The notes beneath the pieces were generated by a model. It was not told the DNA's origin and ran no database searches. It saw nothing but the letters and a program-made list of their open reading frames with translations. 64,000 bases of DNA from Duganella sp. CF458 (GTDB lineage: Bacteria; Pseudomonadota; Gammaproteobacteria; Burkholderiales; Burkholderiaceae_D): contig NZ_FOOF01000007.1 in NCBI RefSeq assembly GCF_900113115.1, forward strand, positions 186,001-250,000, given 5' to 3'. This document shows positions 19,339 through 28,163 of this stretch, in pieces (the first letter of the stretch is position 1; every line of letters starts with the position of its first letter). The translations under genes were made by a program, and so were the position numbers.

Positions 19339-20030
19339 GCGCGCCCTCCGCCGCTCGGTCCCAGGTAGCGGTCCAGCCGGCGTAGCCTCCACGCGTGGAT
19401 GATGAAGGCGCTGATTGCCGTCGGAATGCCCCACAACGCCATATGCAGGGGATCGACTTCGATACCCTCCGCACGCAGCACGGTCTGCATCAGGGCGATG
19501 GCGCCGAAGGCGACGAAAATATCCTCGCCGAAGAACAGGCCGACGTTATCGGTGGCGGCAGCCATGGCACGCACGTGCTGGCGTTGTTCGTCACTGAGCG
19601 AAGGATTGCGAAGCTGCGCCGCTCCTTCCGCCATCGGCGCCACCACCGGGCGCACCATATTCGGATGGCCGCCCAGCGACGTCAGGCCCATTGCGGCGGA
19701 CAGCTCGCGGACAGCAAGATAAACAATCAGCAGCCGCCCGGCCGTTGCCGACCGCATGCGCGCCACTGCCGCCTGCGCATGTTCGCGCAAGCCGAAACGT
19801 TCCAGCAAACCGATCGCCGCCAGCGGCAGCAGGTAGATCATCGGCAGGTTGCGCGTCTTAACGAAGGCGGTTCCGAGCGAAGCAAGCATCGTTTCGACCG
19901 GCATGAATGCGGCGAAACCGGTAGTGAAGCAGGCCGCGACAACCACCAGCACCGGGTGCAGCCGCAGCAGGAATCCAAGCACAATCACGGCCACGCCAAG
20001 CAGCGGCCACATATTGACAGCAGTTTGCAT
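19335..20030 (-). CDS. DUF969 membrane protein
   Basis: 231 aa. It has about five to six membrane helices, with conserved stretches 'MWPLLGVAVIVLGFLLR', 'FVKTRNLPMIYLLPLAAIGL', 'AAMGLTSLGGHPNMVRPVVA' and 'AATDNVGLFFGEDIFVAFGA'. The last two are the hallmark of the family and include a polar segment in a hydrophobic setting, as in ion- or substrate-binding transport cores. It is the first gene of the DUF969-DUF979-pcp operon and probably forms one transporter with DUF979. The substrate is unknown. Confidence 0.88.
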   Translation of the reverse strand: MQTAVNMWPLLGVAVIVLGFLLRLHPVLVVVAACFTTGFAAFMPVETMLASLGTAFVKTRNLPMIYLLPLAAIGLLERFGLREHAQAAVARMRSATAGRLLIVYLAVRELSAAMGLTSLGGHPNMVRPVVAPMAEGAAQLRNPSLSDEQRQHVRAMAAATDNVGLFFGEDIFVAFGAIALMQTVLRAEGIEVDPLHMALWGIPTAISAFIIHAWRLRRLDRYLGPSGGGRA

Positions 20031-20073
20031 CTCCCCTCCCCAAGGAAGGCCACATATTACCCCAGCACGGGCG

Positions 20074-20104
20074 AAAAAAAACGCGCACCGGAGTGCGCGT
20101 TTTT
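20074..20104. terminator. Bidirectional intrinsic terminator
   Basis: A run of A, an 8-bp stem ACGCGCAC/GTGCGCGT (20081-20088 with 20093-20100), a CGGA loop, then a T run. On the minus strand it ends the TonB receptor transcript, 20 bases after its stop and before the DUF969 gene. Confidence 0.88.
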
Positions 20105-20123
20105 CGAGAGGACTACGAACCTG

Positions 20124-22391
20124 TCAGAAGTTCGCCTTGAACTGCACACCGTAAGTGCGCGGTTCGTTGACGATGCCGGTCAGGTTGTTGAAGTCGATCG
20201 CGCCCAAGGCCTGGATGCGGTTGGTGATGTTGCGGCCGTAGGCTGCCAGCTCATACTTGCCGTCGTTCCAGCGGTACCCCACGCGCAGGCCGCCTTCCAG
20301 CAGTTCCTTGGCCTTGTACTCGCTGGCTTCGTACAGGAAGAAGTTGTACGAAGTGCGGTAAGCCCAGTCGGTGTAGGCGTAGATCTCGCCATCGCCCAGC
20401 GGCTGGCTGTAGCGCAGGGTGAAGTTATGCTGCCACTTCGGTGCGCGCGGCAGGGGATTGCCGTTGATCAGGGCTGCGCTGCCGATTACATTGCCATTGG
20501 CATCCTTGAACTCGATCCGTGGATCCAGCGGGGTGCAGCCGCCACCGCAGGATTGGACGAACAGGTCTGCATCCTTGATCTTGGTGTCGTTGTAACTGGT
20601 GCCGAAGGTCACGGCCCAGGCATCGCTCAGGTTGGCCTGCAGGTCCAGTTCCACGCCGCGACCGGTCACCTTGTCGGCGTTGATCAACTGGTTCATGTTC
20701 ACGGTGCCGGAACCTGCGGTGAGCTGCTTGTCCTTCATGCGGTAGTTGAACACGGTGGCCGACATCCGCGCACGGCGGTCAAACAGGTCCTGCTTCACAC
20801 CGAATTCCACGGACACCGCTTTTTCCGCGTCAGCTTGCGATGGCTTGGAAGTCAGGTCGAACAGGCGGCCCTGCATCGACGGCGCGCGGTAGCCGGTGGC
20901 GACACGGCCGAACAGGTTGGTATCCTTGTTCAGGGTGTAAGTACCGCTCAGGTCCCAGCTCACGTTGTTCGACGTGTTGTTCAGGGTGTTGGTAGCCGAT
21001 TGAGGCGGTTCTACTCGGGTGGCGACGAAATCCTTCTTGTCTTTGGTGTAACGCAGGCCGGCACGCAGCTTGAAGGCTTCGTTTACGGTGTAGTTGATGG
21101 TGCCGAACGCCGCATACGACTTGGCATCCTGCTGCTGGGTCGCGTAGGCGGCGTTCTGCGGGTTGCCAGCTGTGAAGGAATCGAAGGAGATCGAATCGAT
21201 CTGGATCTGTTCATCGAAGTAGAACACGCCGGCGATCCACTGCAGCGGGCCCTTGTTGTTGGACTCGACGCGGAACTCCTGCGAGAACTGCTTATGGTCA
21301 GGAATCAGGTCGGCGGTTTCGACCGGGAACGGAATGAAGCCTGGGCCCATCGGCGGATGGAAGGAGGCGCCAAAGCCGCCGTCCACGTCGCCGCGGCTGA
21401 AGAACTCCAGCTTTTCATAGCCGGTGATCGAGTGGAAGGTCAGGCCCGGGGTATCCCAGCGCAGGCGCAGATTGGCGCCCTTGTTCTTCAGGTGCTGTTC
21501 GTTGCCGCCATCGGTCGGGTAGGACTTGTAGTCGAAGTTGTCGACCAGCTCATTGGTGCCCTTCTTCAGGATATTGGCGCGGAACAGGGTGGCGTTGCCG
21601 TCCATGTCGCGGCCATGCAGGTTCAGCAGCGCGCTGAAGTCTTTATTAGGCTTCAGCAGGAACTGGATGCGGCCGGCGTTGTCCTTGTAGCCTTCGAAAT
21701 CGGTGGTCGGTGCGCCCGGGCGGTCATTGTGCACGCGGTTGCCGCGGTGCTGCGATTGCAGCGAGATGCGGGTGGCCAGCACCTCGTTGACCGGGAAGTT
21801 GTACGCGCCTTCATAGTTGCGCACGCGGTCCTTGCCGAAACCGACGTTGACATAGCCTTCCTGGCGGAACACCGGCTTGGCCGAATCGAACTTGATCACG
21901 CCGGCTGGGGAGTTACGGCCGAACAGGGTGCCTTGCGGGCCGCGCAGCACTTCCACCTGGTCCACGTCGAACACAGGGAAGCCCTTCAGCATCGGGTTTT
22001 CCTGCACGATGTCGTCCATCACCAGGCCAACCGGCTGGGAAGCGTTCAAGTCGAAGTCGGTGTTGCCCAAGCCGCGGATATAGAAACGCGGGAAGGTGCG
22101 GCCGTAGTCGGATTCAACAGAAACAGATGGCGAACGGCCGTTCAGGAAACGGATATCCTGCCCGCCCGAAGTCAGCACGTCCAGCTTCTCGCCTTTCAGG
22201 GTGGCGATCGCCATCGGCACGTCCTTGATGTTTTCAGCGCGGCGCTGCGCCGTAACGATCACGGTCTCCAGTTGACCCGGCTTCTTGGCTTCTTCGGTTT
22301 GTGGCTGTGCTTCCTGGGCCGAAGCGTTATATAAAGGGAAGGCGCTGGCCACGGCCAGGGCAATCAAAGAGTGTTTGAGGCGTTTATCCAT
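20124..22391 (-). CDS. TonB-dependent outer-membrane receptor
   Basis: 755 aa from ATG 22391 (MDKRLKHSLIALAVASAFPL), which starts a signal peptide. The plug domain follows a TonB-box-like region (LETVIVTAQRRAENIKDVPM), with 'DVDQVEVLRGPQGTLFGRNS' as the standard plug signature. The barrel ends YGVQFKANF with the C-terminal Phe of outer-membrane proteins. TonB receptors carry scarce substrates across the outer membrane. Its place, divergent from the nucleoside ABC importer and inside the salvage cluster, suggests nucleosides or nucleotides as cargo; this is inference. It has its own terminator downstream. Confidence 0.94.
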   Translation of the reverse strand: MDKRLKHSLIALAVASAFPLYNASAQEAQPQTEEAKKPGQLETVIVTAQRRAENIKDVPMAIATLKGEKLDVLTSGGQDIRFLNGRSPSVSVESDYGRTFPRFYIRGLGNTDFDLNASQPVGLVMDDIVQENPMLKGFPVFDVDQVEVLRGPQGTLFGRNSPAGVIKFDSAKPVFRQEGYVNVGFGKDRVRNYEGAYNFPVNEVLATRISLQSQHRGNRVHNDRPGAPTTDFEGYKDNAGRIQFLLKPNKDFSALLNLHGRDMDGNATLFRANILKKGTNELVDNFDYKSYPTDGGNEQHLKNKGANLRLRWDTPGLTFHSITGYEKLEFFSRGDVDGGFGASFHPPMGPGFIPFPVETADLIPDHKQFSQEFRVESNNKGPLQWIAGVFYFDEQIQIDSISFDSFTAGNPQNAAYATQQQDAKSYAAFGTINYTVNEAFKLRAGLRYTKDKKDFVATRVEPPQSATNTLNNTSNNVSWDLSGTYTLNKDTNLFGRVATGYRAPSMQGRLFDLTSKPSQADAEKAVSVEFGVKQDLFDRRARMSATVFNYRMKDKQLTAGSGTVNMNQLINADKVTGRGVELDLQANLSDAWAVTFGTSYNDTKIKDADLFVQSCGGGCTPLDPRIEFKDANGNVIGSAALINGNPLPRAPKWQHNFTLRYSQPLGDGEIYAYTDWAYRTSYNFFLYEASEYKAKELLEGGLRVGYRWNDGKYELAAYGRNITNRIQALGAIDFNNLTGIVNEPRTYGVQFKANF

Positions 22392-22783
22392 ACCCGATGT
22401 TCCAATCTTTAAAAGAAAAGTAAGGTAATGTTGCAATGGCGCCAATGCTAACACGAAAGCAAATGCCCTCTATTACTTGCGAGAAACCCTTCATTTAGTT
22501 GACTTGCATATAAATAACTAAGCAAAAACGTATTTGCCATACATATAGCGCCTGCTGCATAGTAGTGAGCCACGAATCCATGCCGTGAGAAGCGGATTCG
22601 ACTGCAGGAAGATGTGTTTGCAGTTTGATTACGTGCCCAAGAATTAATCAAGGGTACATGTACAAAATTTGCATTTGTGCGTTGTTGGCAAGCTACAAGG
22701 TGCCGTGGCCGGGATTGGCGCGAAAAAGCGGAACGAGGCACTCCATAAAAATATACAATAACGAACTTCGACGGAGCCCTTAC
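22392..22783. promoter_or_regulatory. Divergent regulatory region between TonB receptor and nucleoside importer
   Basis: A 392-base gap without a gene. It contains the promoter block at 22503-22563, which would leave a leader of about 210 bases before the BMP gene. A second, nearer -10 candidate TACAAT lies at 22754-22759. No known riboswitch fold was recognised in the leader. No clear promoter for the minus-strand receptor was found, though AT-rich DNA around 22500-22530 could serve. Confidence 0.5.
22503..22563 (+). promoter_or_regulatory. Promoter/operator of the nucleoside importer, twin of the punA promoter
   Basis: TTGCCA (22534-22539), 18 bases, CATAGT (22558-22563). The 19 bases GTATTTGCCATACATATAG at 22530-22548 are identical to the minus strand of 14690-14708. 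The 27 bases before them match at 21 positions without gaps and the 15 after at 10, so about 50 of 61 positions agree. It points towards the BMP gene. Confidence 0.7.
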
Positions 22784-23797
22784 ATGAAAATCAAACAACT
22801 TAGCATGATGATCGCCGCAGTTATGGTGACAACCATAACAGTGGCGCGCAGCGCAAATGCGGCTGATCCGAAGCTGGGCATCGTGTACGACGCTGGCGGT
22901 AAGTTCGACAAGTCGTTCAACCAGTCCGCTTTCGAAGGCGCCGAGCGCTTCAAGAAAGAAACCGGCATCAAATTCATCGAAGTCCAAGCCAGCAGCGATA
23001 CCCAGGCTGAGCAGGTGTTGCGCGGCCTGGCCCGCAAGAATCTGGACCTGATCGCTTCCATCGGCTTCGCCCAGACCCAGGCGGTGCAAAAGGTCGCGAA
23101 AGAATTCCCAAAAGTCCGTTTCGTCCTGGTCGACGGCGTTGCACAGGGCAATAACGTCAATTCCGTGACGTTCAAGGAAGAAGAAGGCTCTTACCTGGTG
23201 GGCGTGGCGGCGGCCATGGCTTCCAAAACCAAGAAGCTGGGCTTCATCGGCGGCATCGACATTCCGTTGATCCGTACCTTCGCCTGCGGCTATGCCCAGG
23301 GCGCCAAGGCGACCGACAAGAAAACCGAAGTGATTTCGAACATGGTGGGCACCACCTCCGCCGCCTGGAACGATCCTGCCAAAGGTGGCGAACTGGCACG
23401 TGCCCAGTTCGACCGCGGCGTGGACGTGGTGTTTGCCGTGGCCGGCGGTTCCGGCATGGGCACCCTGCAGACTGCCAAGGAAAAAGGCAAGCTGTCGATC
23501 GGCGTGGACTCCAACCAGAACCACCTGTACCCAGGTTCGGTGCTGACCTCCATGGTCAAGCGCGTGGACAACGCGGTGTACGACTCCTTCATGCAAATGA
23601 AGAACGGCACCTGGAAGGCTGGCGTCACCGCCAAGGGCCTGAAGGAAGGCGGCGTGGACTGGGCGCTGGACGCGAACAACCGCAAGGTGATCACGCCCGA
23701 GATCGAAAAGAAAGTCATGGGCGCGCGCAAGGACATCATCGATGGCAAGATCAAGGTCATCGACATCCGCACCACCAACGCAGCCTGCCCGGCTTAA
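22784..23797 (+). CDS. BMP-family substrate-binding protein of a nucleoside ABC importer
   Basis: 337 aa from ATG 22784. Residues 1-27 are a signal peptide (MKIKQLSMMIAAVMVTTITV, then ARSANA). The mature protein begins 'ADPKLGIVYDAGGKFDKSFN', the classic opening of BMP/PnrA/Med proteins, followed by NQSAFEGAERFKKETG and 'DVVFAVAGGSGMGTLQTAKE'. No lipobox Cys is seen, so it is likely a free periplasmic protein. BMP proteins bind purine or pyrimidine nucleosides. A strong hairpin follows its stop, then the ATPase and two permease genes, which fits a binding protein made in excess over its transporter. Confidence 0.93.
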   Translation: MKIKQLSMMIAAVMVTTITVARSANAADPKLGIVYDAGGKFDKSFNQSAFEGAERFKKETGIKFIEVQASSDTQAEQVLRGLARKNLDLIASIGFAQTQAVQKVAKEFPKVRFVLVDGVAQGNNVNSVTFKEEEGSYLVGVAAAMASKTKKLGFIGGIDIPLIRTFACGYAQGAKATDKKTEVISNMVGTTSAAWNDPAKGGELARAQFDRGVDVVFAVAGGSGMGTLQTAKEKGKLSIGVDSNQNHLYPGSVLTSMVKRVDNAVYDSFMQMKNGTWKAGVTAKGLKEGGVDWALDANNRKVITPEIEKKVMGARKDIIDGKIKVIDIRTTNAACPA

Positions 23798-23818
23798 CCA
23801 GTAGTTCCAATATAGAGA

Positions 23819-23853
23819 ACGCGCCGACGGGATATCCCGTCCGGCGCGTTTTT
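23819..23853 (+). terminator. Intrinsic terminator or attenuator between the binding protein and the ABC ATPase
   Basis: A long stem of 13 pairs with one bulge (ACGCGCCGACGGG against CCCGTCCGGCGCGT) and a T run at 23849-23853. It lies between the BMP stop and the ATPase start and would reduce read-through to the transporter genes. Confidence 0.82.
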
Positions 23854-23877
23854 CAGTAAATAAGACCGAAAATCCTT

Positions 23878-25407
23878 ATGACGCCAGCAGTAGAATTCCG
23901 CAATATCTCCAAGCACTTTGGGGCGGTAAAGGCGAATACGGACGTCAGTTTCTCCATCGCCAAAGGGGCCATCCATGGCCTGGTGGGAGAGAATGGCGCC
24001 GGCAAGTCGACCTTGATGAGCATCCTTTACGGCTATTACCGCGCAGATGGCGGTGAGATCCTGCTGGACGGTAAGGTGCAGCACATCCACAACTCGCACG
24101 AGGCGATCCGCCTCGGCATCGGCATGGTGCACCAGCACTTCATGCTGGTCGAGAACATGACCGTGCTGGACAATGTAATGCTTGGTAGCGAAGGCGGCTT
24201 CCGCCTGCGTGAACACCGCGCTACCGTCGAGAAGAAGCTGCGCGAAATCTGCGAACGCTATCGCCTGGACGTCGATCCGTTGGCCACCATCCACGACCTG
24301 TCGGTGGGCGCCCAGCAGCGCGTCGAGATCCTGAAGCAGATCTACCGCTCGGCCAACATCCTGATCCTGGACGAGCCGACCGCCGTCCTGACCGCGCAGG
24401 AAACCGAATCGCTGTTCGAAATCCTGAAGCTGTTCAAGGAACAGGGCAAGACCATCATCCTGATCACCCACAAGCTGCAGGAGATCAAGGACATCACCGG
24501 CACCGTCACCGTAATGCGCGGCGGCCGTGTGGTGGGCGCAGTACAGACTGCCGACACCACCAAGGAAGAACTGGCGCAGATGATGGTCGGCCGTCCGATC
24601 GAGAACAACCTGCCGCGCGGCGAGTACAAGCCGGGCGCGCCGGTGCTGGAGGTGAAGAACCTGCAGCTGGCCGACGACAACGGCGTCAAGCTGCTGCAGG
24701 ATATCGGCTTCACCCTGCGCGCCGGCGAGATCGTGGCGATTGCAGGCGTGTCCGGCAACGGCCAGTCCGAGCTGATGGAAATCCTGTCCGGCATGAAGCT
24801 GCCTACTTCCGGCGACGTGCATTTTGAAGGCACGGCCCTGCCCTTCCCGAAAAGCGGCGATGCCGACGGCCTGCCGACCAAGTTCCGCAACCTGGGCATC
24901 GGCCACGTGCCGGAAGACCGCCTGCGCGACGGCGTGATCAAGGCTTTCTCCGTCATGCAGAATACCTTCTTCGGCTACCAGGACAAGGTCAAGAACAAAT
25001 GGGGCCTGATCGATTTCAAAGGAATCGCCCAGCGCTGCGCCGGCCTGATGAAAGAGTTCGACGTGCGCCCGGCCAACCCGGACCTGCGCATCGGCCTGCT
25101 GTCCGGCGGTAACCAGCAAAAGGTGGTGATCGCACGCGAAGTGCTGGCCAAGCCGAAGCTGATGCTGGTCGGCCAGCCGACCCGCGGTGTCGACATCGGC
25201 ACCATCGAATCCATCCACACCCAGCTGCTGGCCCTGCGCGACCAGGGCGTGGCGATCCTGCTGGTATCGGTGGAACTGGAAGAAGTGCGCGCCCTGGCCG
25301 ACCGCATCCTCGTGATGTGCGGAGGCAAAATCACCGGCGAACTGAAAATCGACGAATTCGACACCACCCGCATCGGCTTGCTGATGGGCGGCATGCATAA
25401 ACACTGA
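23878..25407 (+). CDS. ABC-transporter ATPase, two ATP-binding domains, nucleoside importer
   Basis: 509 aa with two NBDs. The first has Walker A GENGAGKST near residue 40, signature LSVGAQQRVEIL and Walker B LILDEPTAV. The second has the altered P-loop region GVSGNGQSEL and signature LSGGNQQKVVIAREV. Its degenerate second site is normal for the ribose/BMP importer type (RbsA, NupO/YufO). It powers uptake through the two permeases encoded directly downstream (gaps of 2 and 4 bases). Cytoplasmic face of the inner membrane. Confidence 0.95.
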   Translation: MTPAVEFRNISKHFGAVKANTDVSFSIAKGAIHGLVGENGAGKSTLMSILYGYYRADGGEILLDGKVQHIHNSHEAIRLGIGMVHQHFMLVENMTVLDNVMLGSEGGFRLREHRATVEKKLREICERYRLDVDPLATIHDLSVGAQQRVEILKQIYRSANILILDEPTAVLTAQETESLFEILKLFKEQGKTIILITHKLQEIKDITGTVTVMRGGRVVGAVQTADTTKEELAQMMVGRPIENNLPRGEYKPGAPVLEVKNLQLADDNGVKLLQDIGFTLRAGEIVAIAGVSGNGQSELMEILSGMKLPTSGDVHFEGTALPFPKSGDADGLPTKFRNLGIGHVPEDRLRDGVIKAFSVMQNTFFGYQDKVKNKWGLIDFKGIAQRCAGLMKEFDVRPANPDLRIGLLSGGNQQKVVIAREVLAKPKLMLVGQPTRGVDIGTIESIHTQLLALRDQGVAILLVSVELEEVRALADRILVMCGGKITGELKIDEFDTTRIGLLMGGMHKH

Positions 25408-25409
25408 TT

Positions 25410-26492
25410 ATGACCACGAACGATATGCCACGTTGGGCAACCGGCCTTGTCCTGCCCATCCTGAACCTGCTCTCTGCGCTCCTCGTGTCCGCGCTGGTGA
25501 TCCACCTGCTCGGCGAAGACCCGCTGGAGTCGCTGCAAATCCTGATCAACAGCGCCGTCATCAATCCGGAAGGCTTGTCGTACACGCTGTTCTATGCCTC
25601 CACCTTCGTGTTCACCGGCCTTGCCGTGTCGATCGCAATGCAGGCCGGCCTGTTCAACATCGGTGCGGAAGGCCAGATGTATTTCGGCGGCCTTGGCCTG
25701 ACGCTGGCCATGCTGGCCTTTGACGCTACGCTGCCGTGGTACCTGCTGATCCTCGCCGGCATTCTTGGCGCCGCCCTGTTTGGCGGGCTGTGGGCCTTCA
25801 TTCCAGGCTACCTGCAGGCCAAGCGCGGCTCGCACATCGTGGTGACCACCATCATGTTCAACTTCATCTGCGCCTCGCTGATGAACTTCGTGATCGTGAA
25901 ATACCTGATCCCGCCGGGCGAGCAGAACACCGCCTCGCGCGTATTCTCGGCTGCCGCCGAAATGCCGCGCCTGAACGCATGGTTCCCTGTGCTGGGCGAA
26001 ACCCCGCTCAATATCGGCTTCTTCTTCGCCATCATCGCGCTGGCAGTGTACGGCATCGTGATGTGGCGCTCGGCGTGGGGCTACAAGGTGCGCGCTCTGG
26101 GCCTGAACCAGCACGCAGCCCATTACGCCGGCGTCAAGATCAGCGCCATGATCATCATCGTGATGGCCATCTCCGGCGCGCTGGCCGGCTTGGGTGCCGT
26201 TAATTCCATCATGGGCTCGACCCACTACCTGTCGCTGAACTTCGTCGGCGGCGCTGGCTTCGTCGGCATCGCGATTGCGCTGATGGGCCGCCAGCACCCG
26301 GTCGGCATCTTCCTGTCCTCCGTGCTGTTCGGCGCGCTGATCCAGGGCGGCTTCGACCTGTCGCTGGAAAAACCGAACATTCCGACCGAAACCTTCATTT
26401 TCATCCAGGGTTTGATCATCCTGTTCTGCGGCGCTATGGAAAACCTGTATGCCCCGGTCATCATCAAACTGATCAAATCGCGCAAGGGCTGA
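25410..26492 (+). CDS. ABC-transporter permease, nucleoside importer (first)
   Basis: 360 aa, of the BPD_transp_2 family. About nine or ten hydrophobic segments are visible, beginning 'ATGLVLPILNLLSALLVSAL'. The family-typical GLFNIGAEGQMYFGG comes after the second or third helix, and 'GYKVRALGLNQHAAHYAG' is the cytoplasmic coupling loop. It pairs with the second permease (26497) to make a heterodimeric channel, like NupP/NupQ. The start follows the ATPase stop by 2 bases. Confidence 0.94.
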   Translation: MTTNDMPRWATGLVLPILNLLSALLVSALVIHLLGEDPLESLQILINSAVINPEGLSYTLFYASTFVFTGLAVSIAMQAGLFNIGAEGQMYFGGLGLTLAMLAFDATLPWYLLILAGILGAALFGGLWAFIPGYLQAKRGSHIVVTTIMFNFICASLMNFVIVKYLIPPGEQNTASRVFSAAAEMPRLNAWFPVLGETPLNIGFFFAIIALAVYGIVMWRSAWGYKVRALGLNQHAAHYAGVKISAMIIIVMAISGALAGLGAVNSIMGSTHYLSLNFVGGAGFVGIAIALMGRQHPVGIFLSSVLFGALIQGGFDLSLEKPNIPTETFIFIQGLIILFCGAMENLYAPVIIKLIKSRKG

Positions 26493-26496
26493 CACC

Positions 26497-27468
26497 ATGA
26501 CTTTCGAAGATCTCCACCTGGGCTCCATTCTCGTCTCCACCGTGCGCAACGCGCCGGTGCTGATTTTCGCCGCTATGGCCGGCCTGTTCGCGGAACGCTC
26601 CGGCGTGATCGACATCGGCCTGGAAGGCAAGATCCTGGCCTCCGCCTTCGTCTCGGCAGCCGTGGCCTTCGCCACCAAGAACCCGTGGTTCGGCATCCTG
26701 GCCGGCATGGGCGTATCGGTCGTTTTGGCAATGCTGCAAGGTTTTGTCGCCGTCACCCAGAAAGGCAACCAGCTCGTGGGCGGCATCGCGATCAATATCG
26801 CCATGAGCGGCCTGACCTTCGTGCTCGCGCAATACTTCTTCCAGCAAGGCGGCCGTACGCCTGACCTGGGCGAAGCGCGCCTGTTCGACGTCGTACTGCC
26901 GGGCAGCGCCGCAGTCGCGGACGTGCCCTTCCTCGGCTGGTTCTACACCAAACTGATTGGCGGCCACTCCGTGCTGGTCTACCTGGCCTTCCTGCTGGTA
27001 CCGCTGGTGCACTGGTTCCTGTACCACTCGCGCTTCGGCCTGCGCCTGCGTGCCTGCGGCGAAAACCCGCACGCAGCCGACGCTGCCGGCGTCTCCGTGG
27101 AACGCACCCGCTACAGCGCCATGCTGATCGCCGGGGTGCTGTGCTCCTTCTCCGGCGCCTACCTGGCCATCGTGCAATCGGGCTTCTTCCTGCGCGACAT
27201 GTCGGCAGGTGCCGGCTACTTGGCGCTGACCGCCATGGTGTTCGGCAACTGGCGTCCGCTGTACACCTTCCTCGGCTGCCTGATGTTCGGCTTCTTCGGC
27301 GCTGTGCAGATCCAACTGGAAGGCGTGGACCTGCCGGTGATCGGCCGCATCCCCGGCGCCCTGATCCAGATGGTGCCTTACGTCGTTACCGTGATCGTGC
27401 TGGCAGGCCTGATGGCCAAGTCGGTGGCGCCGAAAGCCATCGGCGTACCGTTCGTCAAATCGCGCTAA
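26497..27468 (+). CDS. ABC-transporter permease, nucleoside importer (second)
   Basis: 323 aa, of the BPD_transp_2 family. The motif 'LFAERSGVIDIGLEGKILAS' near the N-terminus is characteristic of the NupQ-like partner, and 'FGLRLRACGENPHAADAAGV' is the coupling loop. It ends the four-gene importer set. Its 3' end overlaps the end of the convergent PEP-CTERM gene by 14 bases, so no room is left for a terminator. Confidence 0.94.
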   Translation: MTFEDLHLGSILVSTVRNAPVLIFAAMAGLFAERSGVIDIGLEGKILASAFVSAAVAFATKNPWFGILAGMGVSVVLAMLQGFVAVTQKGNQLVGGIAINIAMSGLTFVLAQYFFQQGGRTPDLGEARLFDVVLPGSAAVADVPFLGWFYTKLIGGHSVLVYLAFLLVPLVHWFLYHSRFGLRLRACGENPHAADAAGVSVERTRYSAMLIAGVLCSFSGAYLAIVQSGFFLRDMSAGAGYLALTAMVFGNWRPLYTFLGCLMFGFFGAVQIQLEGVDLPVIGRIPGALIQMVPYVVTVIVLAGLMAKSVAPKAIGVPFVKSR

Positions 27469-28018
27469 GTGCGCCCTCCTTCACCCTGCGCCGGCCCCAG
27501 CCGGCCAGGGTCGCCAATCCCGCCAGCAGCATCGCTCCGGTCCCCGGCTCCGGCACTTGTGGAGCTGGCGTGATATCGAACACGGTCTGGCTGGTCCAGT
27601 ACCAGGTTTGGCTCCAGTCATCCCATCCATAGCTCCACTGCGAGTAGCGGTCTCCCGTACGAAAGCCGGCGCCCCAGCCCGAGAATGCCTCGTCGTTCCC
27701 CCACCAATTGGCGTCCACCGACAACTGCCCCGTCAACTTGTAACTGAAGCCACCGATCTCGCAACGGAAATAGGGGTCGCTCAGGCTCAGGCATCCCTCC
27801 AGGTATTCGCGCCCAGCGATGACCAGCGAGCTAAGCTCCGCCAGGGAGATGACACCATCAAGATCAAGGTCGGTCCCGCGAAAGCTGCCGTCGACACGGG
27901 CATCGTGAATGAACGCGCCATTCTCATTGAAGCCTGTGTAACTGAATTGCCAATCTTCCGCGCAGGCGTTGCCGGCGGCACAAACCAATGCCAGCGCCAA
28001 AACATGTCTGTAAGCCAT
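27455..28018 (-). CDS. PEP-CTERM exported protein
   Basis: 187 aa. Residues 1-20 form a signal peptide (MAYRHVLALALVCAAGNACA). The C-terminus carries the PEP-CTERM sorting tag: VPEPGTGAMLLAGLATLAGW, followed by GRRR, recognised by exosortase in exopolysaccharide-making Gram-negatives. The middle has an EF-hand-like DLDLDGVISLAE and is rich in Trp, Tyr and Ser, probably a small beta-sandwich. It is a surface or secreted protein with no assigned role. It probably has no link with the salvage genes beyond position. Confidence 0.9.
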   Translation of the reverse strand: MAYRHVLALALVCAAGNACAEDWQFSYTGFNENGAFIHDARVDGSFRGTDLDLDGVISLAELSSLVIAGREYLEGCLSLSDPYFRCEIGGFSYKLTGQLSVDANWWGNDEAFSGWGAGFRTGDRYSQWSYGWDDWSQTWYWTSQTVFDITPAPQVPEPGTGAMLLAGLATLAGWGRRRVKEGALSAI

Positions 28019-28163
28019 GATGCCCTCCCTGGTGAGAACCGGACTTTGATGCTAGCAGCAAGCTGCGAAACACCGAACCCAGCCGGTATGCCGTGCGCAA
28101 CACGCATCGTTGTTGTGCCCGGCGGGTAGCCGGTTTATATTGCAGGGAGCAAGGAGGTCCCGA
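28019..28163. promoter_or_regulatory. Divergent promoter region
   Basis: A 145-base gap between the PEP-CTERM gene and the solute-binding-like gene. TATATT at 28136-28141 is a candidate -10 for the plus-strand gene, followed by a strong AAGGAGG (28151-28157). Nothing else was recognised. Confidence 0.3.

Noticed and set aside
19395..22334. Plus-strand open frame of 979 codons opposite DUF969 and the TonB receptor
   Set aside because: It spans two minus-strand genes and the terminator between them and has no recognisable family.
22625..22783. Leader of the nucleoside importer as a purine-type riboswitch
   Set aside because: None of the conserved purine riboswitch junction or loop sequences could be recognised; the AT-rich leader seems unstructured by eye.
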